Assembly (NCBI GenBank): GCA_964619955.1
Contig: CAZUJF010000054.1
Coordinates: forward strand, 1 to 33,137
DNA length: 33,137 nt
Direction: 5' to 3'
DNA from: JACQFK01 sp964619955
GTDB taxonomy: Bacteria; Planctomycetota; MHYJ01; JACPRB01
Of the stretch, positions 23,406-30,003 are shown piece after piece. Numbering within the stretch: position 1 is the stretch's first letter; the number at the start of each line of letters is the position of its first letter. The notes under the pieces are model-generated. The model was not told the DNA's origin, did no database searches, and saw only the letters and a program-made list of their open reading frames with translations. Made by a program: the position numbers and the translations under genes.

Positions 23406-23430
23406 CTCTACTGGGTCCCACTTGGACCCA
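23406..23430 (-). promoter_or_regulatory. MraZ operator (TGGGN direct repeats)
   Basis: On the minus strand TGGGT (23430-23426), a 5-base spacer, TGGGA (23420-23416), a 5-base spacer and a weaker TAGAG (23410-23406) give a 10-base period. This matches the known MraZ target, repeated TGGGN with 5-base spacers. The first two boxes also lie inside a 7-bp inverted repeat (TGGGTCC/GGACCCA, 23412-23430). It sits 20-45 bases before the mraZ GTG. Confidence 0.75.
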
Positions 23431-23452
23431 TTTTCTTCCACCACCGCGGACT

Positions 23453-23479
23453 AAAAAGACGCCTGAGAGCTCAGGCGTC
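23453..23479 (-). terminator. intrinsic terminator upstream of mraZ
   Basis: On the minus strand a perfect 9-bp stem (GACGCCTGA with TCAGGCGTC, loop GCTC) is followed by five Ts. It would stop leftward transcription before the mraZ promoter. No minus-strand protein gene lies upstream of it until lpxH at 25463, so it may end a non-coding transcript. Confidence 0.8.
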
Positions 23480-23499
23480 ACGTAGAAAGAGTATCCCCA

Positions 23500-23675
23500 C
23501 CCCCAAGGGGAAGCAAGCGAAATTGGGGACCCCATTCCCGGATCCCCGCTTCACCCACAATGCCAGGCCGCGATTCCACTGCCTCTTGTGGATTCGGCAC
23601 TTAAAACCGCAAGGGCTAGTGGAGGCTTAATAGTCGGCGGGAGGGCGGGTCCCATGCTGACACACGCTTCCGTCA
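23500..23675 (-). ncRNA. candidate structured RNA between mraZ and the pseudo-receiver gene
   Basis: This stretch has no plausible protein but nested long-range complementarity: 23510-23515 with 23666-23671 (6 bp), 23526-23532 with 23647-23653 (7 bp), 23535-23540 with 23638-23643 (6 bp, one wobble), and an inner hairpin 23571-23579 with 23588-23596 (8 bp around one mismatch). Together they form a rod with a large internal bubble, in outline like 6S RNA. I cannot show it is 6S. The strand is inferred from the T-tailed terminator at 23453-23479; a plus-strand transcript ending near 23761 is possible. No clear promoter is seen. Confidence 0.35.
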
Positions 23676-23717
23676 CGAATCTAAAGATCTCCAGGGGGAA
23701 ACGCCGATAAGGAGGAT

Positions 23718-23762
23718 GCCCGTTGAAGCGGGCGGCCCTCCCGGCGGAGGGCCGGGGTTTTA
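23718..23762 (+). other. two consecutive GC hairpins with a short T-tract in the leader of the pseudo-receiver gene
   Basis: A 5-bp hairpin (GCCCG/CGGGC, 23718-23733) is followed at once by an 8-bp hairpin (GGCCCTCC/GGAGGGCC, 23734-23753) and then GGGGTTTTA. The second is terminator-like on the plus strand, though the T-run is short. It lies 27 bases before the ATG at 23789, so it could attenuate this gene or end a transcript from the structured region. Confidence 0.4.
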
Positions 23763-23788
23763 GGGATGTCCGAGCGGAGAGCGATCCG

Positions 23789-24418
23789 ATGAACGTGCTG
23801 ATTTTCGACGCGCCCAAGAGCGTGTGCCACCTCGTCAAGTCGCTGCTCCTCACGCAGCGCCATCGCGCCGCGATTTCCGACGACCCCGTCGACGCCATCC
23901 TGAAACTCGAGACCGGGATCTTCGACATCCTCATCTTCGGGCCCGAGGGCGCCCCGCCGGAACTCGCGGACCACGTCGAACGCGAGTTCCCCGGCCTCCC
24001 CGTCGTGCTCGCCGGCGTCCCCCAGACCGTGCCCTGCATCGGCCAGATCGCGGCGGTCCTCCCGTCGCCCATCTCCGCCCAGCGCCTCATCAACGCGTTC
24101 ATCCGCATCGACCGCTGGCGCGCGAAGCGTCTCGGCGAAATCCCCTGCCAGATCGCGGGGCAGGACGGCGTCTCCATCGCCTGCCGCCTCGCCGACCTGA
24201 GCCCCGAATCCGTCGTCATCGCGGGCGAGTCGGACGACTTCCTCCGGCACTTCGGGCCCTCGATGCCCCGCCGCGTCGACACCCGCATCGGCGACACGCT
24301 CCTCAGCGGGGACGTGCTCCGCGACGAGAACGACGCCCTGCGCCGCGTGAGGAAGGTCTCCATCCGCACGACCGAGGACACGGTCCGGCCCCTCCTGCTC
24401 GGACTGCTGAAGGCCTGA
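23789..24418 (+). CDS. pseudo-receiver domain protein with possible PilZ-like tail
   Basis: This 209-residue protein begins like a response regulator receiver (MNVLIFDAPKSVCHLVKSLLL). The phospho-acceptor Asp at the end of strand 3 is missing (FDILIFG, Gly at 51), and the switch Lys is replaced (AVLPSP). It should therefore not be phosphorylated. Residues about 115-200 look like a small beta-rich domain (IPCQIAGQDGVSIACRLADLSPESVVIAG), reminiscent of PilZ, but the RxxxR and DxSxxG hallmarks are incomplete, so this is only a suggestion. GGAG nine bases upstream supports ATG 23789 over the longer frame. No partner gene overlaps it. A cytoplasmic signalling or scaffold role is inferred. Confidence 0.7.
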   Translation: MNVLIFDAPKSVCHLVKSLLLTQRHRAAISDDPVDAILKLETGIFDILIFGPEGAPPELADHVEREFPGLPVVLAGVPQTVPCIGQIAAVLPSPISAQRLINAFIRIDRWRAKRLGEIPCQIAGQDGVSIACRLADLSPESVVIAGESDDFLRHFGPSMPRRVDTRIGDTLLSGDVLRDENDALRRVRKVSIRTTEDTVRPLLLGLLKA

Positions 24419-24525
24419 TCCGCTTCGGCGCAGACATACGGCGGCCCTCCTGCTTGTGGTGAGCCGGCCTTGATTCGAGCCTGAAGCGCGGCATTGCAAC
24501 CGGCGCCCTGCACCGTCCCGACCCG

Positions 24526-24554
24526 TTGTATCGACCCTGCCGAACCACTAGACT
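24526..24554 (+). promoter_or_regulatory. predicted promoter of the LpxL-like gene
   Basis: TTGTAT, a 17-base spacer and TAGACT. The -10 box ends ten bases before ATG 24565, giving an mRNA leader of only a few bases. Confidence 0.5.
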
Positions 24555-24564
24555 GGGGCCTCCT

Positions 24565-25461
24565 ATGCGACTCATCGAGTACTGGATCGTCCGCGTGCTG
24601 CTGCTCACGCTGCGCTGCACCCCGTACCGCCTCGCCCACTGGATCGCCCGCCGCGTGGCCCGCCTGGCCTTTCTTCTGAACGCCACGCCGCGCAACCGCG
24701 CCATCGCCCACGCGAAACTGGCCTACCGCGACGCGCTGTCCCAGGAGGGCGCCGAGCAGCTCGCCCGGGAGGCCTACGAGTCCATCGCCCGCCACGTCGT
24801 CGAAGTCGCCCACGTGCGCCACCGGGGACACATCGGCCTGCACTTCGAGAATCCCGAACTGCTCCAGAAGGCCTTCGCGCTCGGCAAGGGCGTGGTCGTC
24901 GTCAGCGCCCACATGGGCTGCTTCATCCGCATGGCCCTCATCCCGCATCTCCTGAACGTCCAGGCCTCCGTCATCATGAAGAAGCAGCGGAACGACCGCC
25001 TCCTCCAGTGGGCGATCAAGTACCTCAAGCGCCACTTCGACCTGGACGTCATCCAGAAGAAGGAGGCCCGCGACCAGATCACCGAGTTCCTGAAGGAAAA
25101 GAAGATCGTCACGCTCTTCGCCGACCAGCATCCCCGCAAGAGGGGCTTCCCCGCCCGCTTCTTCGGCCTCGAGATCTCCGCGGCGGTCGGCCCCGCGGTC
25201 TACGCCCAGCGCTTCCAGTGCCCCCTGCTGGTGCTCACGTCGGCCGTGCACGCCGACGGCCGCCACGTGCTCCGCTTCGACGGCCCGCTCTCGATCGAAG
25301 GCAGCGGCGAGGAGGTCAGCCAGCGCTGGCTCGACGTGGTGGAAGCCCGCATCCGGGAGCATCCCGGGCAGTGGATGTGGATGCACCGTCGCTGGAGGGG
25401 GCCCGACGCCGAGGCGATCCTGGCCGGGCCGTCCCCCGCCGGCGCCGTCCCGGCCGAGTGA
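24565..25461 (+). CDS. LpxL/HtrB-family lipid A acyltransferase
   Basis: This inner-membrane acyltransferase family adds secondary acyl chains to lipid A or related lipids. The 298 residues include an N-terminal membrane helix (about 5-20), VVVSAHMGCFIRM around the catalytic His (H116), LFADQHPRKRG with ARFFG (184-200), and the C-terminal WMWMHRRW typical of LpxL/LpxM. One oddity is that the family HxxxxD/E motif reads H-MGCF-I here, with Ile121 where the catalytic acid belongs. The partner acid may be supplied elsewhere, or the protein may have altered activity. The convergent neighbour is lpxH, two bases away, which supports a lipid A role. Only a weak ribosome-binding site precedes the start. 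Confidence 0.87.
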   Translation: MRLIEYWIVRVLLLTLRCTPYRLAHWIARRVARLAFLLNATPRNRAIAHAKLAYRDALSQEGAEQLAREAYESIARHVVEVAHVRHRGHIGLHFENPELLQKAFALGKGVVVVSAHMGCFIRMALIPHLLNVQASVIMKKQRNDRLLQWAIKYLKRHFDLDVIQKKEARDQITEFLKEKKIVTLFADQHPRKRGFPARFFGLEISAAVGPAVYAQRFQCPLLVLTSAVHADGRHVLRFDGPLSIEGSGEEVSQRWLDVVEARIREHPGQWMWMHRRWRGPDAEAILAGPSPAGAVPAE

Positions 25462-25462
25462 C

Positions 25463-26176
25463 TCAGCGCGGCCAGCGCTTGAAACGGAATTCGCCGGCCT
25501 CGTACTCCACGTAATCCTGCGTCCCGCCGCACCAGTCCCCCATGACGAAGACCTCCCGGGGACGGCGCCCATGCTCCCCCCGGACATGCGTCGGCAGATG
25601 GATGTGACCGGCGATGAAGATGTCCGCCCCCTGGTCGAAGGCCGGCCGGGCCCGGTCGAAGAGCTCCCCCGGCGTCCAGGCGTGGCTCGGCGTCGTCTTA
25701 GCGGAGATCTTCCGGAACCCGCGGGCCATCGAGAACTTCATGAAGCCCGGGAGCTGGCCGAAGAGCGCCTCGATCGGCTTCGAGCGCATGAGCGCCCGGT
25801 ACGCCGAATACTTGGGATTCGTGTTGTAGACGAAATCGCCGTGGGCCATCGCGACCCGCCGGCCGCCCAGGTCCACATGGGCGCTGTCCCCCAGGAGGCG
25901 GACGCCCAGCGCGCGCTCGAATTTCGATTCCGTCAGATAGTCCCGGTTCCCCCTCAGGAAATAGACGGGGCAGGATTGCGACTTGCGCCGGATCGCCGCG
26001 ATCTCCCCCCGGTAATCCGGCGCCTGCAGATGCAGCGGGCCGATCCAGTAGTCGAAGAGGTCCCCGACGATGTAGACCGCCGCCGCCTCCTGCTCCAGAA
26101 AGCTCAGGAACGGGCGGTTGTAAGCGGGGTCGTTCGGCCTGAGATGAACGTCGCTTACGAAAAGCGTGCGGGGCAT
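25463..26176 (-). CDS. lpxH: UDP-2,3-diacylglucosamine diphosphatase (LpxH-like)
   Basis: LpxH hydrolyses UDP-2,3-diacylglucosamine to lipid X and UMP at the inner membrane surface, a middle step of lipid A synthesis. The 237-residue protein has the calcineurin-type metal ligands in order: D9 and H11 (SDVHL), D39 (GDLFDYW), N77 (RGNRDYL), H112 (AHGD), H191 and H193 (GHIH). GDLFDYW and GNRDYL are closer to LpxH than to general phosphodiesterases. A perfect TATAAT lies nine bases before the ATG. The gene is convergent with the LpxL-like gene and lies just beyond the pseudopilin operon but has its own -10 box. Confidence 0.88.
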   Translation of the reverse strand: MPRTLFVSDVHLRPNDPAYNRPFLSFLEQEAAAVYIVGDLFDYWIGPLHLQAPDYRGEIAAIRRKSQSCPVYFLRGNRDYLTESKFERALGVRLLGDSAHVDLGGRRVAMAHGDFVYNTNPKYSAYRALMRSKPIEALFGQLPGFMKFSMARGFRKISAKTTPSHAWTPGELFDRARPAFDQGADIFIAGHIHLPTHVRGEHGRRPREVFVMGDWCGGTQDYVEYEAGEFRFKRWPR

Positions 26177-26185
26177 GGTCCGGGG

Positions 26186-26191
26186 ATTATA
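26186..26191 (-). promoter_or_regulatory. -10 box of lpxH
   Basis: TATAAT on the minus strand matches the consensus fully and lies nine bases before the lpxH ATG, between it and the stop of the last pseudopilin gene. No good -35 is seen. It would give a leaderless or nearly leaderless mRNA. Confidence 0.5.
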
Positions 26192-26195
26192 GCGT

Positions 26196-27149
26196 TTACT
26201 GCTGCGGGAGCCAGATGGTCTGCTGAAGCACGCGCTCCTGGCGCTCCGCGAAATCCTCCGTGAGGACCAGGGTGACGCGCAGGGCCGGGATCCGGTACGG
26301 CGTCAGCAGGTCGTTCGCGCCCAGGTTGTCGCCGAGCGGGTCGCTGCGCGGGCAGGGGCTCGGGTCCAGCTGCGAGAACGTCCGCGTGCTGGAAAGGTAT
26401 TCGATGTTGAAGCTCAGGACGTAATGGCAGAGCTCCTGGTCGGGGATCTCCACCATCTGGCCCGTCACGCGATCCTTCACCCGGGCGTACTGGGTGAACT
26501 TCGTCGGGTCCTGCCCGAGCGAGACCCGCGTGCGCCGGACCAGCGTGTAGAGGCCGCGCTGGGTCCGTGCGGCGCTCTTGTGCGTCGAGTCCCCCTTCAG
26601 GATCTTGGCGGGGAACGCCCCCGCGTCGCCGTGCTCGATCACGTGGTCGGAGGGCACCAGGTAGTACATGACCTCCGCGGTCTGCACCGTGTCCCCGACC
26701 GTGGTGGTCGAGCGGAAGCTGATGCGGTCCGCCGAACGCTCGGTGTGCATCTTGTAGTCGCCGCCGCGGTTGTAGGTCGGGTCCATCCCCGGCTCGGTGA
26801 TGTACCCGTTCTCCATCCAGAACGACTGCGAGCCCTTCAGGAACGGCAGCACCGTGCTGCCGCCCGCGCCGCCCGCGGGCCCGCCCTTCTTGTTGCCCTG
26901 GGAGGAGGCCCCGACCCCGCTCAGGACCGCCGCGCTCACCGACGTCATGCCGCTCAGGTCGTTCTTGATCACGTCCATGGCGTAGCGCGCGTTCGTGTAC
27001 ACCGTCATGCGCGCGCTCTGGACGGCGATGACCTCCGTGGTGTTCACGAAGATCATCGTCACCGCGGAGACCAGGATCATCATGAGCGCGATGGCGATCA
27101 GCAGCTCGATGAGCGTGAAGCCCTGCGGGCGCGGGCGGACGATGTTCAT
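26196..27149 (-). CDS. PilW/GspJ-like pseudopilin
   Basis: This 317-residue protein has a type IV prepilin leader: a short basic start, then G|FTLIEL at residues 10-15 with the conserved Glu at +5, followed by a hydrophobic helix (LIAIALMMILVSAVTMIFV). The large C-terminal domain includes a long segment VSLGQDPTKFTQYARV and ends VLQQTIWLPQQ. Size and position suit a PilW- or GspJ-type minor pseudopilin. It would be processed by a prepilin peptidase (none in this window) and inserted in the inner membrane. It is the last gene of the five-gene pseudopilin operon, beginning ten bases after the PilV-like stop. Confidence 0.87.
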   Translation of the reverse strand: MNIVRPRPQGFTLIELLIAIALMMILVSAVTMIFVNTTEVIAVQSARMTVYTNARYAMDVIKNDLSGMTSVSAAVLSGVGASSQGNKKGGPAGGAGGSTVLPFLKGSQSFWMENGYITEPGMDPTYNRGGDYKMHTERSADRISFRSTTTVGDTVQTAEVMYYLVPSDHVIEHGDAGAFPAKILKGDSTHKSAARTQRGLYTLVRRTRVSLGQDPTKFTQYARVKDRVTGQMVEIPDQELCHYVLSFNIEYLSSTRTFSQLDPSPCPRSDPLGDNLGANDLLTPYRIPALRVTLVLTEDFAERQERVLQQTIWLPQQ

Positions 27150-27159
27150 GTCGGCTCCC

Positions 27160-27906
27160 TTACCTGCTCACGATCCGCTTGACGACCGTGGTGATCAGCC
27201 GCCGGTAATCGTTCCCCGAGGTCCGGAACAGATGGATCCGGACCTCGTAGAGCCGGCACATTTCGTTGAAGTCCTTGTCGTTGTACGTCTCCTTGCCGTC
27301 GGGCTTCTTCTTCCCCGCCAGGTGCGCCATCGTGTGCACCTTGCGGACGTCGAAGGAGAAGGCGAATTGCCCGTAGGGCTCCGAGGCGTCGTTGACCTCC
27401 CGGATGTGGGCCGCCGTCTCCTTGAGCCAGCCGTCGCCGGCCAGCTTGAAGAGACGGGGATCCTCCGACGGGGCGTAGCCGCCCGCCTCCAGCTTCGCAC
27501 CCGGGTCGGGCGTCAGCGAGGCGGGGTTCTGCGTGCCCGGATAGTGGTGCCAGTGCAGGTCCAGCGGACCGACGGAGGCCGGCGGGATCTGCGGCAGGAT
27601 GAACGTGTAGCGCGCCCGGATGCCTTCGTTCTGGGTCTTGAGATCGTGGCTCAGCGTGGCCTCGATCTGGCCGTTCGCGTTGGCCACGCCGGAACGGAAG
27701 GCCTGGACGAGGCCGCCCGCGACCGACTCCGCCATCATCGCGGCCATGGTCTCCTCGACGGATTCGGTCGAGGACTGCAGCGCCGGGGGAAAGAGCGCGA
27801 GGATGCCGACCACGCCGATCGCCAGGATGACGAGCGCCAGCAGGATCTCCAGCAGCGTCATGCCGGAACGGCCGGAGGGGCGGCGCAGGGCGGTCTTCCT
27901 CATCAT
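27160..27906 (-). CDS. PilV/GspI-like pseudopilin
   Basis: This 248-residue protein starts MMRKTALRRPSGRSG|MTLLEI, with the cleavage Gly and +5 Glu of a type IV prepilin, followed by the helix LLALVILAIGVVGILALFP. The 'MTLLE...ALVILAIGVVG' form is typical of PilV/GspI minor pilins. The soluble part has no recognised motif. ATG 27906 overlaps the stop of the preceding gene (TGATG), so translation is coupled. The longer open frame to 28122 is not needed. Confidence 0.87.
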   Translation of the reverse strand: MMRKTALRRPSGRSGMTLLEILLALVILAIGVVGILALFPPALQSSTESVEETMAAMMAESVAGGLVQAFRSGVANANGQIEATLSHDLKTQNEGIRARYTFILPQIPPASVGPLDLHWHHYPGTQNPASLTPDPGAKLEAGGYAPSEDPRLFKLAGDGWLKETAAHIREVNDASEPYGQFAFSFDVRKVHTMAHLAGKKKPDGKETYNDKDFNEMCRLYEVRIHLFRTSGNDYRRLITTVVKRIVSR

Positions 27907-28508
27907 CACGGCTCCACGTTCAGGAACTGGGCGCGGCGGACCTTGCCGCTGGCCCGGTCGAGATCGACGCACATCATGAAGGGCTGGTTCTGCACGCGCA
28001 GGATGACGTCCCCGACCGGCTTCGGATTCGGCCCGTTCATGATCGTGTCGAAGGAGGACGCCTGGACCTCCTTGAACCCGCCGCTGAACGTGAGGTAGCC
28101 GGACGGCGAAAACGACATCCACGTGGGCGAATAATCGAAGATGACGAGGCGCGGCAGATCGCCGCGGCCGTCGGCGATGGCGGGGTCGGGATCGAGCGTG
28201 CGCGCATCCTGGTCGCCCTGGTAGAGGCCGTCGTTGTTCTTGTCCTCGTGGATCTCCATGAACGCCTCCTTGCCCGGGGCGGAGAAGACGATGAAGATGT
28301 GACGGCGGCGCTTGGCGGACTCCTGCTTGGCCTGCGCGACGATCTGGGAGACGATCATCGCCCCCTGCCGCACGCCTTGGCCGCGGAAGAAGCTACCGAT
28401 CATCGCCACCGAGACCGTGGCGATGATCACGATGATGGCGATGACGATGAGCATCTCGAGAAGCGTAAAGCCCCTCGTCCGCCGCGCGGCCGCCCGTGGA
28501 GCGTTCAT
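27906..28508 (-). CDS. GspH/FimT-like pseudopilin
   Basis: This 200-residue protein has the leader MNAPRAAARRTRG|FTLLEM, then the membrane helix LIVIAIIVIIATVSVAMIG. The C-terminal domain has strands such as VIFDYSPTWMSFSPSGYLTFSG in shorter form near 120-145. Such a glycine-containing beta strand (FSPSG) is common in GspH/FimT. It has no Cys pair in that domain. AGGGG precedes the ATG at 28508, eight bases after the preceding gene. The stop overlaps the PilV-like start by one base. Confidence 0.86.
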   Translation of the reverse strand: MNAPRAAARRTRGFTLLEMLIVIAIIVIIATVSVAMIGSFFRGQGVRQGAMIVSQIVAQAKQESAKRRRHIFIVFSAPGKEAFMEIHEDKNNDGLYQGDQDARTLDPDPAIADGRGDLPRLVIFDYSPTWMSFSPSGYLTFSGGFKEVQASSFDTIMNGPNPKPVGDVILRVQNQPFMMCVDLDRASGKVRRAQFLNVEP

Positions 28509-28516
28509 GCGTACCC

Positions 28517-29065
28517 CTATTTCCAGTTCATGACGTCGTCGTTGTCCGGATGCGCAGGATCCAGCTGATCCTTGCCGTCCGCCCCGGGGGACCAGATATC
28601 CACGCCCTTCTTGTTCCATTTCCCAGGGTTGACGTAGCGCAGTTCGTTGTCGAAGGCGTCCACCAGCGGCACCGGACGGGCCTTGGCGTCGGGGGCCGTG
28701 CCGCCGCCGTCCTTCAGCCATTCCGCGGGGAATTCGATGATGGGGGGTTTCTTGGCCTTGATGTCCCCACCCACGCCCTTCTGCACCGAGATGAGCCGCT
28801 CGATGCCGAGGTGGTGGTGCAGGGCGCGGGAGCCGAGCGCCGAAGGCGGATAGACGCCGAAATCGAGCTTATAGCTGGCACAGGCGTCGTTGAGGGTCTG
28901 GACCATCGCCTCCGTCCGGCTGTATTTGGCGCGCTCAAGAATCCCTCGAATCATCACCACCAGCATCACCATGAGGAGCGTGACGATCGCGATCACGATG
29001 ATCAGTTCGACCAGCGTGAAGCCGCGGCGGCCGCTCAGGCCCGGCGTTCTGCGGACGTTATTCAT
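28517..29065 (-). CDS. GspG-like pseudopilin, second copy
   Basis: This 182-residue protein has the leader MNNVRRTPGLSGRRG|FTLVEL, the helix IIVIAIVTLLMVMLVVMI and a GspG-like body: TEAMVQTLNDACASYKLDFGVYPPS, in part, the helix-to-loop section seen in GspG proteins. It ends with IWSPGADGKDQLDP, close to the calcium-site 'SxGxDG' loop of GspG. DIWSPGADG strongly suggests a major-type pseudopilin fold. It begins 13 bases after the first gene of the operon and precedes the GspH-like gene. Confidence 0.88.
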   Translation of the reverse strand: MNNVRRTPGLSGRRGFTLVELIIVIAIVTLLMVMLVVMIRGILERAKYSRTEAMVQTLNDACASYKLDFGVYPPSALGSRALHHHLGIERLISVQKGVGGDIKAKKPPIIEFPAEWLKDGGGTAPDAKARPVPLVDAFDNELRYVNPGKWNKKGVDIWSPGADGKDQLDPAHPDNDDVMNWK

Positions 29066-29078
29066 GGCTCCCCGGGGG

Positions 29079-29678
29079 CTAGTACTGGATGCTCCAATGG
29101 CTGCTGATGACCTCCGGCTTGAAGATGCAGCCGGCGGCCCACATGTCGAAGCTCGATTTCTTCAGAACCGGGGGTCCGCCCGGGACCGCGGCGGCGGTGG
29201 CGCCCACCTTCACGGCAACCGGCGTCGCGGCTTTGCCGACCGGCGCTTTCTTGGCGCCGACCGGGGAGGCCCCCGTCGACAGGACCGTCGACTGGTTGTT
29301 CCGGTAGTAGATGACATGGGAAGGCGGTTCGCCGTCCGCGCCCCAGACGGGGTTCACCACGTGCCCGTTGAAAAGCATGTCCGGCTGGAATTCGAAGTAC
29401 GGAAGCTTCCTCGGCCCCTTCGACGTGAGGTGATACGCCAGTTCCTTCGAGCCGTCCCCCTTGCCGGGCGGATAGACGGCGAAGTCCGTGTTGTACATCG
29501 TGGCCGCCGATGCCAGCTGGCTGATCAGGGCGGTGGTGGAACCCTCGCGCGCGCTGCACATCGCCTTCATCAGTGCGGGCAGCAGGAGCGCGGCGATGAG
29601 GCCGATGATCACGATGACGACCAGAAGCTCCACGAGCGTAAAGCCCGCGCGCCGGGCCCGGACGACCTTCTCCCGCAT
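29079..29678 (-). CDS. GspG-like pseudopilin, first gene of the operon
   Basis: This 199-residue protein has the leader MREKVVRARRAG|FTLVEL and the helix LVVIVIIGLIAALLLPAL. The body has LISQLASAATMYNTDFAVYPPG in part, as in GspG-like pseudopilins of Planctomycetes-type genomes, and KKSSFDMWAAG near the end. An Ala/Val/Pro-rich insert (about 140-175) is unusual. GGAGG five bases upstream fixes ATG 29678. A TATAAT lies 29 bases upstream and should drive the five-gene operon. The operon has no ATPase, platform or secretin gene, so the rest of the machine must be encoded elsewhere. Confidence 0.87.
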   Translation of the reverse strand: MREKVVRARRAGFTLVELLVVIVIIGLIAALLLPALMKAMCSAREGSTTALISQLASAATMYNTDFAVYPPGKGDGSKELAYHLTSKGPRKLPYFEFQPDMLFNGHVVNPVWGADGEPPSHVIYYRNNQSTVLSTGASPVGAKKAPVGKAATPVAVKVGATAAAVPGGPPVLKKSSFDMWAAGCIFKPEVISSHWSIQY

Positions 29679-29706
29679 GCCAGCCTCCAATCTTGGGAAC
29701 CGCCTG

Positions 29707-29712
29707 ATTATA
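29707..29712 (-). promoter_or_regulatory. -10 box of the pseudopilin operon
   Basis: TATAAT on the minus strand, 28 bases before ATG 29678, leaves room for a short leader with a GGAGG ribosome-binding site. No good -35 hexamer is visible, so an activator or alternative -35 contact is possible. Confidence 0.5.
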
Positions 29713-29869
29713 TGATAGCCCGCCTGGAAAAGGCCATTTCTACCCGCCCTAGCTAGAGCAAACCGCGGACCAAGAGCCCCCAAGCGGGCGATTCAATACA
29801 TTGCCTTCCAGCACTTTAGGGCGGCAAAGATCGCCGGGGACGGAGCCCCCCTGAAACCCGCCTCCCGAC

Positions 29870-29893
29870 GTTACCCCCCGGTAACACCGTTAC
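29870..29893. repeat. three alternating GTTAC/GTAAC boxes
   Basis: GTTACC (29870-29875), GGTAAC (29880-29885) and GTTAC (29889-29893) give two overlapping palindromes that share the middle box. They lie in the 325-base gap between the divergent pseudopilin and flagellar operons, about 100 bases before the plus-strand TATAAT. The layout could be an operator for a dimeric regulator. Confidence 0.45.
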
Positions 29894-29915
29894 GATTCCG
29901 AAACGAAGCCCCGAC

Positions 29916-29985
29916 GAAGCCAGACCAGACTGTCCGCTCTGGCTTCTGAAAAAAGAAGCCAGAGCGGACAGTCTGGTCTGGCTTC
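29916..29985. repeat. perfect 32-bp inverted repeat with nested 9-bp palindromes
   Basis: The arms 29916-29947 and 29954-29985 are exact reverse complements over 32 bases with a six-base A-rich centre. Each arm itself begins GAAGCCAGA and ends with TCTGGCTTC next to or at its inner end, so four copies of one 9-mer surround a 13-bp core in opposite orientations. On the minus strand, the right arm alone forms a 9-bp hairpin followed by six Ts (29954-29949), an intrinsic terminator shape. The element ends only six bases before the TATAAT of the flagellar gene at 30004. It does not encode a protein. A MITE/REP-like element or a transcriptional insulator is possible. Confidence 0.95.
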
Positions 29986-29991
29986 TCCCGG

Positions 29992-29997
29992 TATAAT
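29992..29997 (+). promoter_or_regulatory. -10 box of the flagellar mini-operon
   Basis: A perfect TATAAT lies six bases before GTG 30004, so the mRNA should start at the start codon. The -35 region would fall inside the right arm of the 32-bp inverted repeat and shows no TTGACA-like hexamer. Confidence 0.55.
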
Positions 29998-30003
29998 CGG
30001 GGG

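Noticed and set aside
23588..23612. CTTAAAACCGC resembling a tRNA-Leu anticodon loop or a 6S RNA segment
   Set aside because: No acceptor stem, D-arm or T-arm can be built around it, and the short 6S likeness alone is not enough for a call.
23716..23763. A 15-codon mini-ORF through the hairpin before the pseudo-receiver gene
   Set aside because: AGGAGG directly touches its ATG, leaving no room for initiation; the frame is probably a by-product of the GC hairpin and TTTTAG.
23551..25587. A 678-codon minus-strand frame opposite the pseudo-receiver and LpxL-like genes
   Set aside because: It runs through two real genes and a structured intergenic region; it has no domain and ends in non-coding-looking sequence.
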